From Cellulomonas timonensis (GTDB lineage: Bacteria; Actinomycetota; Actinomycetes; Actinomycetales; Cellulomonadaceae), in contig NZ_FCOT01000013.1 in NCBI RefSeq assembly GCF_900046455.1, positions 682,001 through 746,000 of the forward strand: a stretch of 64,000 nucleotides of DNA. The letters are read 5' to 3'. A model generated the notes under the pieces. That model did not search any database. It saw only the letters and a list, made by a program, of their open reading frames with translations, and was not told where the DNA came from. A program made the translations under genes and the position numbers. Of the stretch, positions 45,219-55,224 are shown in pieces. Within the stretch, counting starts at the first letter, position 1. The number at the start of each line of letters is the position of its first letter.

Positions 45219-47147
45219 TTGGCTCAGCCACCCAGCCGCCGGCCCCGGCCGGTACGCACCCTCGCCGTGCTCGGCGCGATCATCGTCGCCCTCTTCGGCT
45301 CGCTCTTCGCCGGCACGCAGCTGTCAGACGCCACGTGGACGCCCAAGTTGGCGCTCGACCTCGAGGGCGGCACCCAGCTCATCCTGACGGCGGTGACGGA
45401 GAACAACGAGCCGATCACCTCGGAGACGATCTCGCAGGCGATCAACGTGATCCGCCAGCGCGTGGACTCCTCTGGCGTCGCCGAGGCCGAGATCACCAGC
45501 CAGGGTGGCCGCAACATCGTGGTCTCGCTGCCCGGGACTCCCGACGAGGAGACCATCGCGCTGGTGAGCAAGTCGGCGCAGATGACCTTCCGGCCGGTGC
45601 TGGCCATCGGGGCGCCGCAGGCGACGACCACGGACACGGCGACGGACGCTCCGACGGACGGCGCGACGGAGGGCACGGAGCCCACTGACGGCGCCACCGA
45701 GGAGGCCGCGCCCTCGGACACGCCGTCCAAGGCCGCGCCGGACAGCCCGAGCGACACGGAGTACTACGTCACGCCCAAGGTCGAGGCGGATTTCGACGCC
45801 CTTGACTGCACGAACCCGGAGAACCTCGTCGGCGGCGAGATCGCCGACCCCAACAAGGCGCTGGTGACCTGCGCCGACGACGGCACCGCCAAGTACCTGC
45901 TCGGACCCGTGGAGATCAAGGGCTCCGACGTCGCGTCGGCGACCTCCGGCCTGAAGCAGACGCAGAGCGGCGCCACCACCAACGAGTGGGTCGTCGACAT
46001 CAAGTTCAACTCCGAGGGCACTGACCTCTTCCGCGAGACGACCACGCGTCTGCAGGGCCTGGCGGCCACGCCTCCGCAGAACCAGTTCGCGATGGTGCTC
46101 GACGGTCTGGTCATCTCGGCGCCGTCCCTCGACACGGGCGTCATCATCTCCAACGGCGAGGCGCAGATCTCCGGCAGCTTCAACCGGGAGAGCGCCGCGA
46201 CGCTGGCCAACCAGCTCAACTTCGGCGCGCTGCCGCTGACCTTCGACCTGCAGAGCCAGGAGCAGATCTCCGCGACGCTCGGCACCGAGCAGCTGCAGAA
46301 GGGCCTCATCGCGGGCGCTATCGGGCTGCTCCTCGTGGTCATCTACTCGCTGTTCCAGTACCGCGCGCTCGGCCTGGTCACCGTCGCCTCGCTGCTCATC
46401 GCCGGCATCGTCACCTACGGCGTGATCTCGGTGCTGTCGTGGACGCAGGGCTACCGCCTGTCGCTGCCCGGCGTCGCGGGCCTGATCGTCGCGATCGGCA
46501 TCACGGCGGACTCGTTCATCGTGTACTTCGAGCGCATCCGTGACGAGCTGCGCGACGGGCGGAGCCTGGGCCCGGCCGTCGACCGCGGCTGGGACCGCGC
46601 CCGGCGCACGATCCTCGCGTCGGACGCCGTGAACTTCCTCGCGGCAGTGGTGCTGTACTTCCTCGCCGTCGGCGGGGTGCGCGGCTTCGCCTTCACGCTT
46701 GGCCTCACCACTCTGATCGACCTGCTCGTGGTGTTCTTCTTCACGCACCCGCTGATGACGCTGCTGGCACGCACGCGGTTCTTCGCCTCGGGCCACCGGT
46801 TCTCGGGCCTCGACCCGCGCCGCCTCGGGGTGACGGCGGCACGCTATGTCGGGCGCGGCAAGGTTGTCGGGAGCCTGGCCCCCACGGGCAACGGGCACGC
46901 GTCCGAGAAGGCGGACTCCCGAGTGGCCGTCGGCGCGGGAGTGGGCGCCGCAGGTGTGGGCGCCGCGACGATGACGATCGCCGAGCGGCGCGCCGCCGAG
47001 CGCGCCGCGGCGCAGGATTCCGCCTCCCACGAGGCGCCTGACGACGAGCAGGACGCCAACGGCGTGCACGAGAGTCCAGGCGACACGACATCCCCGGACG
47101 TCTCCGGCGAGAACGGGTCTGACACGACCGAGGGGACTGAGCACTGA
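45219..47147 (+). CDS. secD: Protein translocase subunit SecD
   Basis: 642 aa with a TTG start (GAGAGAAG upstream; no better start inside). TM1 at about 10-28, the large periplasmic P1 domain (35-365) with a Thr/Asp/Ala-rich insert around 130-180, then five helices (365-510) of the RND-type SecD/F fold with VAGLIVAIGITADSFIVYFERIRDELRDGRS. The last ~85 residues are an extra Ala/Asp/Glu-rich cytosolic tail. With SecF it uses proton motive force to pull exported proteins. Confidence 0.96.
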   Translation: MAQPPSRRPRPVRTLAVLGAIIVALFGSLFAGTQLSDATWTPKLALDLEGGTQLILTAVTENNEPITSETISQAINVIRQRVDSSGVAEAEITSQGGRNIVVSLPGTPDEETIALVSKSAQMTFRPVLAIGAPQATTTDTATDAPTDGATEGTEPTDGATEEAAPSDTPSKAAPDSPSDTEYYVTPKVEADFDALDCTNPENLVGGEIADPNKALVTCADDGTAKYLLGPVEIKGSDVASATSGLKQTQSGATTNEWVVDIKFNSEGTDLFRETTTRLQGLAATPPQNQFAMVLDGLVISAPSLDTGVIISNGEAQISGSFNRESAATLANQLNFGALPLTFDLQSQEQISATLGTEQLQKGLIAGAIGLLLVVIYSLFQYRALGLVTVASLLIAGIVTYGVISVLSWTQGYRLSLPGVAGLIVAIGITADSFIVYFERIRDELRDGRSLGPAVDRGWDRARRTILASDAVNFLAAVVLYFLAVGGVRGFAFTLGLTTLIDLLVVFFFTHPLMTLLARTRFFASGHRFSGLDPRRLGVTAARYVGRGKVVGSLAPTGNGHASEKADSRVAVGAGVGAAGVGAATMTIAERRAAERAAAQDSASHEAPDDEQDANGVHESPGDTTSPDVSGENGSDTTEGTEH

Positions 47148-48247
47148 TGGCTGTCGGATTCGCCCAGTGGGGCAACGACCTGTACACCGGTCGCCGCTCG
47201 TACGACATCGTCGGACGGCGCCGCGTCTGGTACACGATCTCAGCGGTGATCGTGCTGCTCTCCGCGATCCTGTTGGTCAAGCCCGGCCTGAATCCCGGCA
47301 TCGAGTTCCGTGGCGGCTCGCAGTTCGTCGTCTCCGGTGTGACGACGGCCGACCAGTCGCTGGCCAGCGACGTCGTGCAGGAGGTCGCCCCGGAAGAGGT
47401 GCCCCGCGTGACGACGGTCGGCGGCTCGGCGCTTCGCATCCAGACCATCGCGCTGGACGAGGTGCGGCTCGCCGAGGCGCAGCAGAACCTCGCCGAGGCG
47501 TTCGACGTGCCGGTCGAGAACGTCGCCAGCTCGTTCGTCGGCCCGTCATGGGGCAAGGACGTCACGCAGAAGGCCGTGAACGGCCTGCTGGTGTTCCTCC
47601 TGCTGGTGACGGTCGTCATGACCGTGTACTTCCGCAACTGGCGGATGGCCGCGGCCGCGCTGATCGCGCTGTTCCACGACCTCATCATCACGGTGGGCAT
47701 CTACGCCGCCGTCGGCTGGGAGGTGACCCCGGCCACGGTCATCGGATTCCTGACGATCCTGGGGTACTCCATCTACGACACGGTCGTGGTGTTCGACAAG
47801 GTGCGCGAGAACACCGCCGACGTGCTCGACCAGACGCGGTACACCTACGCCGAGAAGGCCAACCTGGCGGTCAACCAGACCCTGGTGCGGTCCATCAACA
47901 CGTCGGTCGTGGCGTTGCTGCCGGTCAGCGCGATCCTGTTCATCGGGGCGTTCCTGCTCGGTGCCGGCACGCTGCGCGACATCGCCCTCGCGCTCTTCAT
48001 CGGCATGGCCGTCGGCACGTTCTCCTCGATCTTCCTCGCCACGCCGGCCGAGGTGACGCTGCGCCAGCGTGAGCCGAAGATCATCGCGCACACCGCCAAG
48101 GTGCTCGCAGCCCGCACGGCGGCGGCTGAGGGGGCGCCCGAGGGCGCGCCCGGCGCGCCCGCTGTCATCCATGTCGGCCAGCTCCGGCCCGGCGCCCACC
48201 AGGGCACGGCCGCGCAGCCCAAGCGTCGCAAGTCTGGGAAGAAGTAG
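47147..48247 (+). CDS. secF: Protein translocase subunit SecF
   Basis: 366 aa, ATG in TGATG overlap with secD. Six helices; RRRVWYTISAVIVLLSAILLVKPGLNPGIEFRGGSQF, then GYSIYDTVVVFDKVRENT and NQTLVRSINTSVVALLPV are the standard motifs. Basic/Ala-rich C-terminal tail. Confidence 0.96.
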   Translation: MAVGFAQWGNDLYTGRRSYDIVGRRRVWYTISAVIVLLSAILLVKPGLNPGIEFRGGSQFVVSGVTTADQSLASDVVQEVAPEEVPRVTTVGGSALRIQTIALDEVRLAEAQQNLAEAFDVPVENVASSFVGPSWGKDVTQKAVNGLLVFLLLVTVVMTVYFRNWRMAAAALIALFHDLIITVGIYAAVGWEVTPATVIGFLTILGYSIYDTVVVFDKVRENTADVLDQTRYTYAEKANLAVNQTLVRSINTSVVALLPVSAILFIGAFLLGAGTLRDIALALFIGMAVGTFSSIFLATPAEVTLRQREPKIIAHTAKVLAARTAAAEGAPEGAPGAPAVIHVGQLRPGAHQGTAAQPKRRKSGKK

Positions 48248-48254
48248 CAGCTCC

Positions 48255-48803
48255 ATGTCCTCAGCAGCACTGCGCGGAGACGCGCTGATCCACCGCATCC
48301 ACGAGCTCATCCGGGATGTGCCCGACTTCCCCTCGCCGGGCGTCGGTTTCAAGGACATCACGCCGCTGCTCGCGGACGCCGAGGCGTTCGCGGGCGTGGT
48401 CGCCGAGATCGCGGGGCGGGTCGACGGGCCCGTGGACCTCGTCGCCGGCACCGAGGCGCGGGGGTTCATCCTCGCCGCCCCGGTCGCCACGGCGCTGGGC
48501 GCGGGATTCGTGCCGGTGCGCAAGCACGGCAAGCTCCCCGGCCCGACGGCGGCGGAGGAGTACTCGCTCGAGTACGGCACCGCGACCGTGGAGGTGCACC
48601 CGTTCACCGTCCCGCGCGGCGCGCGTGTGCTGATCGTCGACGACGTGCTCGCGACCGGTGGCACCGCGGGAGCCACGATCCGGCTGTTCGAGCGCTGCGG
48701 CGCCGAGGTGGTGGGCCTGTCGTTCCTGGTGGAGCTCTCGTTCCTCCCCGGGCGCGAGGTGCTGGCCGGCCACCGTGTCGACTCGCTCATTGCGGTGGGC
48801 TGA
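48255..48803 (+). CDS. apt: Adenine phosphoribosyltransferase
   Basis: 182 aa from ATG 48255, 7 bp after secF. IRDVPDFPSPGVGFKDITPLL, VDLVAGTEARGFILA and the PRPP loop VLIVDDVLATGGTAGA. Salvages adenine to AMP. Conserved place between secF and rel. Confidence 0.95.
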   Translation: MSSAALRGDALIHRIHELIRDVPDFPSPGVGFKDITPLLADAEAFAGVVAEIAGRVDGPVDLVAGTEARGFILAAPVATALGAGFVPVRKHGKLPGPTAAEEYSLEYGTATVEVHPFTVPRGARVLIVDDVLATGGTAGATIRLFERCGAEVVGLSFLVELSFLPGREVLAGHRVDSLIAVG

Positions 48804-48816
48804 CAGGTCGGCGACG

Positions 48817-48822
48817 TAGACT
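48817..48822 (+). promoter_or_regulatory. Putative -10 box of rel
   Basis: TAGACT 33 bp before the rel ATG. Confidence 0.35.
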
Positions 48823-48855
48823 CTTGCGGATCGGTGGACTCGCGGGAGGGGTGAG

Positions 48856-51183
48856 ATGAGCGACAACGTACGGACGACCCGCTCGGACGTCCCCACGGTC
48901 TCGACGGACGGCCAGTCGGGCAGCAGGGTGCGGTCGCGGCTGGCGAGGTTCGGAGCGCGCGGTCCCGCGACGTCCCCGGCGCTGGAGCCATTGCTGCAGG
49001 CCATTCGCACGAACCACCCCAAGGCTGATCTCGCGGTGGTCGAGCAGGCCTACGTCGTCGCCGAGCGCGCGCACCGCGGGCAGCTCCGCAAGAGCGGCGA
49101 CCCGTACATCACGCACCCGGTGGCGGTGGCCACGATCCTCGCCGAGCTCGGCATGACGCCTCCGACGCTCGCTGCGGCGCTGCTGCACGACACCGTGGAG
49201 GACACGGACTACTCGCTCGACCAACTCCGGGCCGAGTTCGGCCCCGAGATCGCGATGCTCGTCGACGGCGTGACGAAGCTCGACAAGGTCGCGTACGGCG
49301 ACGCCGCGCAGGCCGAGACGGTCCGCAAGATGGTCGTGGCGATGTCGCGCGACATCCGCGTGCTCGTCATCAAGTTGGCCGACCGGTTGCACAACGCCCG
49401 CACCTGGAAGTTCGTCGCCGCGTCCTCGGCGGAGAAGAAGGCCCGCGAGACCCTGGAGATCTACGCCCCGCTGGCCCACCGGCTGGGCATGAACACGATC
49501 AAGTGGGAGCTCGAGGACCTGTCGTTCGCGACGCTGTACCCCAAGGTCTACGACGAGATCGTGCACCTGGTCGCGGAGCGCGCGCCTGCGCGCGAGGAGT
49601 ACCTGGCAGTGGTGCGCGACCAGGTCGGCGCCGACCTGCGCTCCGCCAAGATCAAGGCCACCGTCACCGGACGGCCGAAGCACTACTACTCGATCTACCA
49701 GAAGATGATCGTGCGCGGCCGCGACTTCGCCGACATCTACGACCTCGTCGGCGTCCGGGTCCTGGTGGACTCGGTGCGCGACTGCTACGCGGCGCTCGGC
49801 GCCCTCCACGCGCGGTGGAACCCCGTCCCCGGACGGTTCAAGGACTACATCGCGATGCCGAAGTTCAACCTCTACCAGTCGCTGCACACCACGGTCATCG
49901 GGCCGGGCGGCAAGCCGGTGGAGATCCAGATCCGCACGCATGACATGCACCGCCGCGCGGAGTACGGCGTCGCGGCGCACTGGAAGTACAAGGAGTCCGC
50001 CAAGAACGCGGGCGCCGGCGCCACAGACCCGGCCGGCAACGACATGACGTGGCTGCGGCAGCTCGTGGACTGGCAGAAGGAGACCGCGGATCCCAGCGAG
50101 TTCCTCGACTCGCTGCGTTTCGAGATCGCGGGCGCCGAGGTCTATGTCTTCACCCCGAAGGGCGACGTCGTCGCGCTGCCCGCCGGATCCACCCCCGTGG
50201 ACTTCGCGTACGCGGTGCACACCGAGGTGGGCCACCGGACGATGGGCGCGCGGGTCAACGGCCGGCTCGTCCCGCTCGACTCGGCGCTCGAGAACGGCGA
50301 CGTGGTCGATGTGCTGACCTCGAAGTCGGAGACCGCGGGCCCGAGTCGTGACTGGCTCGGCTTCGTCAAGAGCCCCCGAGCCCGCAACAAGATCCGCCAG
50401 TGGTTCTCCAAGGAGCGCCGCGAGGAGGCCATCGAGCACGGCAAGGACGCGATCGCGAAGGCGATGCGCAAGCAGAACCTGCCGATCCAGCGCCTGCTGT
50501 CGCATGAGTCGCTCGTCGCGCTCGCCAACGAGATGCGCTACGCGGACGTCTCGGCGCTGTACGCCGCGATCGGCGAGGGGCAGGTCTCGGCTGCGACGGT
50601 GGTGCACCGCCTCGTGCAGTCGATGGGCGGGGAGCCGGGCGCCGAGGAGGACATCGCCGAGACGGCACGGCCCGGGAACACGGCCCGCCGGGTGCGCACC
50701 GGGGACCCGGGCGTGGTCGTCCGGGGCGTCGACGACATCTGGGTCAAGCTGGCCAAGTGCTGCACCCCGGTGCCGGGCGACGAGATCATCGGCTTCGTCA
50801 CCCGTGGCCAGGGCGTGAGCGTGCACCGCACCGACTGCATCAACGTCGAGCAGTTGCGCGCGCAGCCCGAGCGGATCGTCGACGTGGAGTGGACGCAGGG
50901 GAGCAGCGCGCTGTTCCTCGTCCAGATCCAGGTCGAGGCACTCGACCGGAGCCGGCTGCTCTCGGACGTGACCCGCGTGCTGTCCGACCACCACGTGAAC
51001 ATCCTCTCCGCGTCGGTGTCGACGTCCCGCGACCGGGTGGCGATGTCACGGTTCGTCTTCGAGATGGCCGAACCGTCACACCTCGCGTCGGTCCTCTCGG
51101 CGGTGCGGAAGGTCGAGGGCGTCTTCGACGTCTACCGCATCACCGGCGCCAAGGCGGCAGAGGAGCCAGTCATCCGCGCCTGA
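48856..51183 (+). CDS. rel: Bifunctional (p)ppGpp synthetase/hydrolase Rel
   Basis: 775 aa. Hydrolase HD domain ([16 protein letters not shown] near 115), synthetase ([25 protein letters not shown]; the YQSLHTTV and [21 protein letters not shown] motifs), TGS ([29 protein letters not shown]), zinc-finger-like CCTPVPGD region and C-terminal ACT. Both catalytic halves keep their key motifs, so it should make and break the alarmone. The 3' end overlaps the convergent gene by 14 bp. Confidence 0.96.
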   Translation: MSDNVRTTRSDVPTVSTDGQSGSRVRSRLARFGARGPATSPALEPLLQAIRTNHPKADLAVVEQAYVVAERAHRGQLRKSGDPYITHPVAVATILAELGMTPPTLAAALLHDTVEDTDYSLDQLRAEFGPEIAMLVDGVTKLDKVAYGDAAQAETVRKMVVAMSRDIRVLVIKLADRLHNARTWKFVAASSAEKKARETLEIYAPLAHRLGMNTIKWELEDLSFATLYPKVYDEIVHLVAERAPAREEYLAVVRDQVGADLRSAKIKATVTGRPKHYYSIYQKMIVRGRDFADIYDLVGVRVLVDSVRDCYAALGALHARWNPVPGRFKDYIAMPKFNLYQSLHTTVIGPGGKPVEIQIRTHDMHRRAEYGVAAHWKYKESAKNAGAGATDPAGNDMTWLRQLVDWQKETADPSEFLDSLRFEIAGAEVYVFTPKGDVVALPAGSTPVDFAYAVHTEVGHRTMGARVNGRLVPLDSALENGDVVDVLTSKSETAGPSRDWLGFVKSPRARNKIRQWFSKERREEAIEHGKDAIAKAMRKQNLPIQRLLSHESLVALANEMRYADVSALYAAIGEGQVSAATVVHRLVQSMGGEPGAEEDIAETARPGNTARRVRTGDPGVVVRGVDDIWVKLAKCCTPVPGDEIIGFVTRGQGVSVHRTDCINVEQLRAQPERIVDVEWTQGSSALFLVQIQVEALDRSRLLSDVTRVLSDHHVNILSASVSTSRDRVAMSRFVFEMAEPSHLASVLSAVRKVEGVFDVYRITGAKAAEEPVIRA

Positions 51184-51760
51184 CCGCGGCTTGCGCCGGC
51201 GCGAGCAAGGCAGTCAGAGTCGTGCGGGCCTCCCGGACACCCGCGTGGCCGGAGATCGCCGCCAGTGCGTGGAGCGCCGCCGTCGGGTCGAACCCGACCC
51301 GGCAGAGCGTGAGCAGCATGTTGCGGGCGCTGTCGGCGCCGTGCCATCGGGCGATGTCGAGCCCGGTGCGCTGCACGGTGGTCACCCGGAGCCCCGCGAG
51401 CTCCACGGTGTCGCCCTCGGCGAGCACGCACTCGTGGGTGATCCGCAGCGGGTGCGGGTCTGGCCGCCGCCGCCGCGGCCCCACGAGCACCTGCACCCTG
51501 GCCGGCAGGTCCGCGCCGGTGTGCACCCAGGCTGCGGCGTCCCGCCCGACCGTCGCACGCTCGGGGACCAGCGCGCTGAGCGCGGCGGCACGGTGCGCCG
51601 GAGTGGCGGCCGCTCCTGTGGCGAGCGCGAGGTCGCCCCACACGCGCCGGGCATGCCCGTCACGGAGCAGGGCGTCGAACGCCACCGCGCCGACGGTGGC
51701 GGGGGAGACCACGTCGTCAGCGGGAGGGGTGGCGGTGCTGGGCATCCACGGCGCTGTCAC
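51170..51760 (-). CDS. AbiEi-like domain protein, unknown function
   Basis: 196 aa, GTG start. The middle part, [32 protein letters not shown], resembles the conserved core of AbiEi-type / DUF559-linked proteins (T-x-x-x-R-T-x-x-D-x-A). The winged helix normally at the N-terminus is not obvious, and no abortive-infection toxin partner is next to it. It could be a stand-alone actinobacterial relative without defence function. Confidence 0.5.
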   Translation of the reverse strand: MTAPWMPSTATPPADDVVSPATVGAVAFDALLRDGHARRVWGDLALATGAAATPAHRAAALSALVPERATVGRDAAAWVHTGADLPARVQVLVGPRRRRPDPHPLRITHECVLAEGDTVELAGLRVTTVQRTGLDIARWHGADSARNMLLTLCRVGFDPTAALHALAAISGHAGVREARTTLTALLAPAQAAVRRG

Positions 51761-51850
51761 CGGGCCAGCATGCCGCCACTGCGGCGCGGGATCACCGGCA
51801 GGCCGTTGGCCTGTGGACAGCGCGGCCTCGCAGCCGCAGCGGGCATGACG

Positions 51851-51884
51851 ACGCCCGGGGCAGCGATCTGCTGCGCCCGGGCGT
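51851..51884 (-). terminator. Terminator of the PPIase-DUF349 operon
   Basis: ACGCCCGGG, inner GCAG-CGAT-CTGC, CCCGGGCGT: nested hairpin 20 bp after the DUF349 stop. Confidence 0.75.
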
Positions 51885-51904
51885 CGGTGAGGCCGGTGAG
51901 CCGG

Positions 51905-53597
51905 TCAGCCGCGCGCGTCCTGGGCGGCGCGTTGGACCTGCTCGAGCCAGGCACGGCGCGCGTCGAGGGCGGCCTGAGCCTCCTCGACCTTGCGCTTGTC
52001 GCCCTTGGCCTGCGCCTTCGCCAGGTCCTCCTCGAGCGCCGCGATGGCGCTTTCGAGTTGTGCGGCAGCGCCCTCGGCACGCGCGCGCGTCTCCGGGTTG
52101 CTCCGGCGCCACACGGCCTGCTCGGCGTCGCGCACGGCCGTCTCGACGGCGCGCATACGCCCCTCGACGCGCTGCACGTCGCCACGCGGAACCTTGCCGG
52201 CGGACTCCCAGCGGTCCTGCAACGTGCGCAGGGCGGCCTTCGCGGCGGCGAGGTCGGTCACCGGGACGAGGCGCTCCGCCTCGACGAGGATGGCCTCCTT
52301 GACCTCGAGGTTCGCCTGGTACTCGGTGTCGGTCGCGGCAGACTCGGCGTCCCGGGCCGCGAAGAACGCGTCCTGAGCGGCGCGGAAGCGGGCCCACAGC
52401 GCGTCGTCGTCGGCCCGGCTCGCGCGGCCAGCCGCCTTCCAGCGGGTCATGAGATCGCGGTAGGCGCCCGCCGTGTGACCCCAGTCGGTGCTGGTCGAGA
52501 GCTTCTCGGCCTCCTGGACGAGGGCTTCCTTGGCCTGCTTGGCTCCCGCGTTGCGGGACTCGAGCTCGGCGAAGAAGTGCCGGCGCTCACGGTCGAACGT
52601 GGTGCGCGCGTGGCTGAACCGCTTCCACAGGCTCTCCTCCGTCGGCCGATCAATGCGCGGTCCGGAACGCTGCGCGTCCTTCCACTGCTCGAGCAGCAGG
52701 CGCAACTGCTCGCCTGCCGGACGCCACTGGATCCGCTCGGGGTCCGTCGAGGCGATCTTCTCGGCCTGCTCCACGATCTGCGTGCGCGCCGCCACGGCGG
52801 CCTCGCGAGCCGCGGCGCGCTCGGCCTCGGCAGCGGCGCGGCGCTCGGCCGCCACCGACTTCAGGCCCTCCAGGCGGGCGCGCAGGCCGTCGAGGTCACC
52901 CACGGCGGCGGGCTCGGCGAGCTCCTCGGCGAGCCGTGCGAGCGTTTGGTCGATCTCCTTGATCGCCAGGTCGCGCGCCGTGAGCCGGGTCTCGAAGAGC
53001 ACGACCTTGGCCTGCAGGTCGAGGTACCTGCGCACGTACAGGGCGAGGGCCTCGTCGGCCGTGGCGCCGGGGAACTGCCCGACGAGGCGTTCGCCTGCTG
53101 CCTCGACGACGAAGACCGAGCCCTCGTCGTCGACACGGCCGAAGGTCGCGGCGTGCGCGGCCTCGGCGGCGTCCACCGGGGGAGCCACGCGCGTCGGCGC
53201 CTCGGCGACGGCGGCGGGCGTCGGCTGGGCAGCCGGGCGAGGCCGGGGGATCGGGCGGGGCGCTGCCTCTTATACCCATCTCCGGCGTCTCGGTGGCGGC
53301 GGCCGCGTCGTCAGCGACAGGCGCCTCCTCGGCGGCAGGCGCCGCGCCGTCGGCGGGAGCCTCGTCAGCAGCGGGCGCCTCGTCGGCGGTGGTGGCCTCC
53401 GCCTGGCTCGCCTCGACGTCGCTGCCCGCCTCGACCTCGCTGCTCGGCGCGGTGGCGTCGGGTGTCACATCAGCTGTCTCGGCAGGCTGGACCGCGTCGC
53501 TGTCGATGGGCGCCGCCGGAGTGGCTTCGCCCTCTGGGACGGTGGACCCGGCGACCTCGTCGCGCTCGCGCTCCTGGGCGGCAAAGTTCTCGGTCAC
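51905..53597 (-). CDS. DUF349 protein, frame broken by a 19-bp mosaic-end-like insert
   Basis: The 5' part (53597 down to 53282) encodes MTENFAAQERERDEVAGS... and a ~105-residue Ala/Glu/Asp-rich disordered region ending ETPE. Then frame is lost. The 3' part (to 51905) encodes the DUF349 repeats: three-helix units such as RPTEESLWKRFSHARTTFDRERR, DDDALWARFRAAQDAFFAARD and DVQRVEGRMRAVETAVRDAEQ. Removing bases 53263-53281 joins ...ETP-APRPIPRPRPAAQ... in one frame of 557 aa. DUF349 proteins are helical, of unclear function. ATG in ATGA overlap with the PPIase gene, so the two are coupled. Confidence 0.88.
53263..53281 (-). other. Tn5/Nextera mosaic-end-like 19-mer
   Basis: Reads AGATGGGTATAAGAGGCAG on the minus strand; the Tn5 mosaic end is AGATGTGTATAAGAGACAG (17 of 19 match). 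It is strikingly AT-rich for this DNA and shifts the frame of the DUF349 gene. Confidence 0.8.
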
Positions 53598-54334
53598 TGG
53601 GTCTCCACTCCCTCGATGATGACGTCGAGGGCGGGGGCGACTCCGTCGTCCCCGTTCCCCGCGTCAGCGATTGCCTGCACCACGTCCAGACCGGACGTGA
53701 TGCGGCCGAACACCGTGTATCCACCAGCCGCGTCGGACTGGATGGTCGAGTCCTCGTAGACGAGGAAGAACTGGCTGCCCATCGACTCGCCATCGCCGCC
53801 GACACGGGCCATGGCGATGGTGCCGGCCGGGTAGAAGTCGTCGGCTGGCGCGTTCTCGATGGGGCCCCACGAGTACCCCGGGCCACCGGTGCCGGTGCCC
53901 GTCGGGTCGCCGCACTGCAGCACCTTGATCCCGGAGGTCACCAGGCGATGGCAAGCGGTCGAGTCGAAGTAGGAGTCGCGGGCGAGCGTCACGAAGTTCG
54001 CGACCGCCTGGGGGGCGTTCACCCCGTCGAGCTCGAGGCCGATGTCGCCCTGGCTGGTGCGCAGGGTCCCGGTCCAGGCGCGGCCCTCCGCCAGTGCGGC
54101 GTCGGGGACGAGCGCGTCGCTGGTGGGGGTCGTGGTGTCGGCGGCGGGCGGCGCCTCGTCGGAGTCGCCCAGTGTCACGAGGACAGCGGCCACGCCGACG
54201 CCCACGACGAGGACACCGGCGACGACGGCCGCGATGAGGGCGCGCTGGCGCCGACGACGCGCTTCACGCGCCGCCTGCCGCTGCTGCCACTTCTCGTACC
54301 GACGACGCTCGTACTCGCGCTTGCTCGGTGCCAC
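53594..54334 (-). CDS. Membrane-anchored peptidyl-prolyl cis-trans isomerase (cyclophilin type)
   Basis: 246 aa from GTG 54334 (GAGGAG upstream). Basic N-terminus (KREYERRRYEKWQQRQAAREARRRRQ), one helix ALIAAVVAGVLVVGVGVAAVLV (about 34-55), then the cyclophilin domain (TSQGDIGLELDGVNAPQAVANFVTLA; MARVGGDGESMGSQFFLVY; YTVFGRITSGLDVVQAI). The catalytic Arg and the SQFF motif are recognisable. An extracytoplasmic folding helper, as in the mycobacterial gene at this place. Confidence 0.93.
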   Translation of the reverse strand: MAPSKREYERRRYEKWQQRQAAREARRRRQRALIAAVVAGVLVVGVGVAAVLVTLGDSDEAPPAADTTTPTSDALVPDAALAEGRAWTGTLRTSQGDIGLELDGVNAPQAVANFVTLARDSYFDSTACHRLVTSGIKVLQCGDPTGTGTGGPGYSWGPIENAPADDFYPAGTIAMARVGGDGESMGSQFFLVYEDSTIQSDAAGGYTVFGRITSGLDVVQAIADAGNGDDGVAPALDVIIEGVETQ

Positions 54335-54489
54335 GCACACTCCTCGACGACGGGCGGCCTGCTGACGCCGTGGCCAGCGGTCCCGCACTCCTGACCCCGA
54401 CAGTCTAGGCAACGCAAGGGCCTTGGGCGCCACGCCACGACGGGAAACACCGGGAGCCGTCGCGGCGAGGGCGCCGGCGCGTGGCTGGG

Positions 54490-54495
54490 TACGGT
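54490..54495 (+). promoter_or_regulatory. Putative -10 box of the MBL hydrolase gene
   Basis: TACGGT, six bases, then ATG 54502: leaderless pattern. Confidence 0.45.
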
Positions 54496-54501
54496 GGGCG
54501 G

Positions 54502-55218
54502 ATGCAGCTCATCACCGTCGTCGCGCCCGTCTTCGGAGCCAACTGCTACGTCCTCGCGGCAGACGACAGGACGTGCGTGATCGTCGACCCGGGGGGTGGC
54601 GCGGCCCCCGGGGTGCGGCGTGCCGCGCAGGAGAACGGCCTGGTCCCGGTGGCGGTGCTGGCGACGCATGGGCACGTGGACCACACCTGGGACGCCGCGG
54701 AGCTCGTCGAGGAGTACGGGATCCCGCTGCGGCTGCACCGCGCTGACGCCTACCGTCTCGCGGACCCGTTCGGCACGCTGGGCCTGGGGAGCGCGCACGA
54801 TCCCGGTGGCCCGCTGGCGCAGTCGTTGGCGTCCGTGGGCGTCTCGCCAGCCGACTACCGCGTCCCGGCGAGGGTTGAGCCGTTCGGATCGGAGGCGGGC
54901 GCCGACGGCCGGTCCGCCGACGAGGTGCTCGAGTTGGGCGGACTGCGGCTCGTCGCCCGGCACGCCCCTGGCCACACCGAGGGCGCGACGCTGTACCTGC
55001 TGGACGTGGAGCCGTCGCCGGTGGCCTTCACCGGTGACGTGCTCTTCGCGGGGACCATCGGGCGCACCGACCTGCCCGGCGGTGACGACCCGGTCATGAC
55101 CCGGACCCTCCGCGAGGTCGTGCGCGCGCTGCCCGGCGACACGGTGGTGCTGCCGGGCCACGGGCCGGGCACCACGATGGACGACGAGCTGGGGCGCAAC
55201 CCATACCTGGCAAGATGA
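54502..55218 (+). CDS. Metallo-beta-lactamase-fold hydrolase (glyoxalase II-like)
   Basis: 238 aa from ATG 54502. Metal ligands: ATHGHVDHTWD (H-x-H-x-D-H), HAPGHTEGATLY, FTGDVLFAGTIGRTDLPGGD and PGHGPGTTMDDELGRNPYL. Typical of hydroxyacylglutathione hydrolase-like enzymes; in actinobacteria, which lack glutathione, another thiol ester is more likely. Followed 6 bp later by hisS. Confidence 0.92.
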   Translation: MQLITVVAPVFGANCYVLAADDRTCVIVDPGGGAAPGVRRAAQENGLVPVAVLATHGHVDHTWDAAELVEEYGIPLRLHRADAYRLADPFGTLGLGSAHDPGGPLAQSLASVGVSPADYRVPARVEPFGSEAGADGRSADEVLELGGLRLVARHAPGHTEGATLYLLDVEPSPVAFTGDVLFAGTIGRTDLPGGDDPVMTRTLREVVRALPGDTVVLPGHGPGTTMDDELGRNPYLAR

Positions 55219-55224
55219 GGCCTC

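Noticed and set aside
51170-51760. AbiE-type toxin-antitoxin system
   Set aside because: Only a weak AbiEi-like core; no AbiEii nucleotidyltransferase next to it, and the gene sits in conserved core DNA.
53263-53281. Real Tn5-type transposon insertion
   Set aside because: Only the 19-bp end is present, with no transposase, no second end and no 9-bp duplication; an adapter artefact explains it better.
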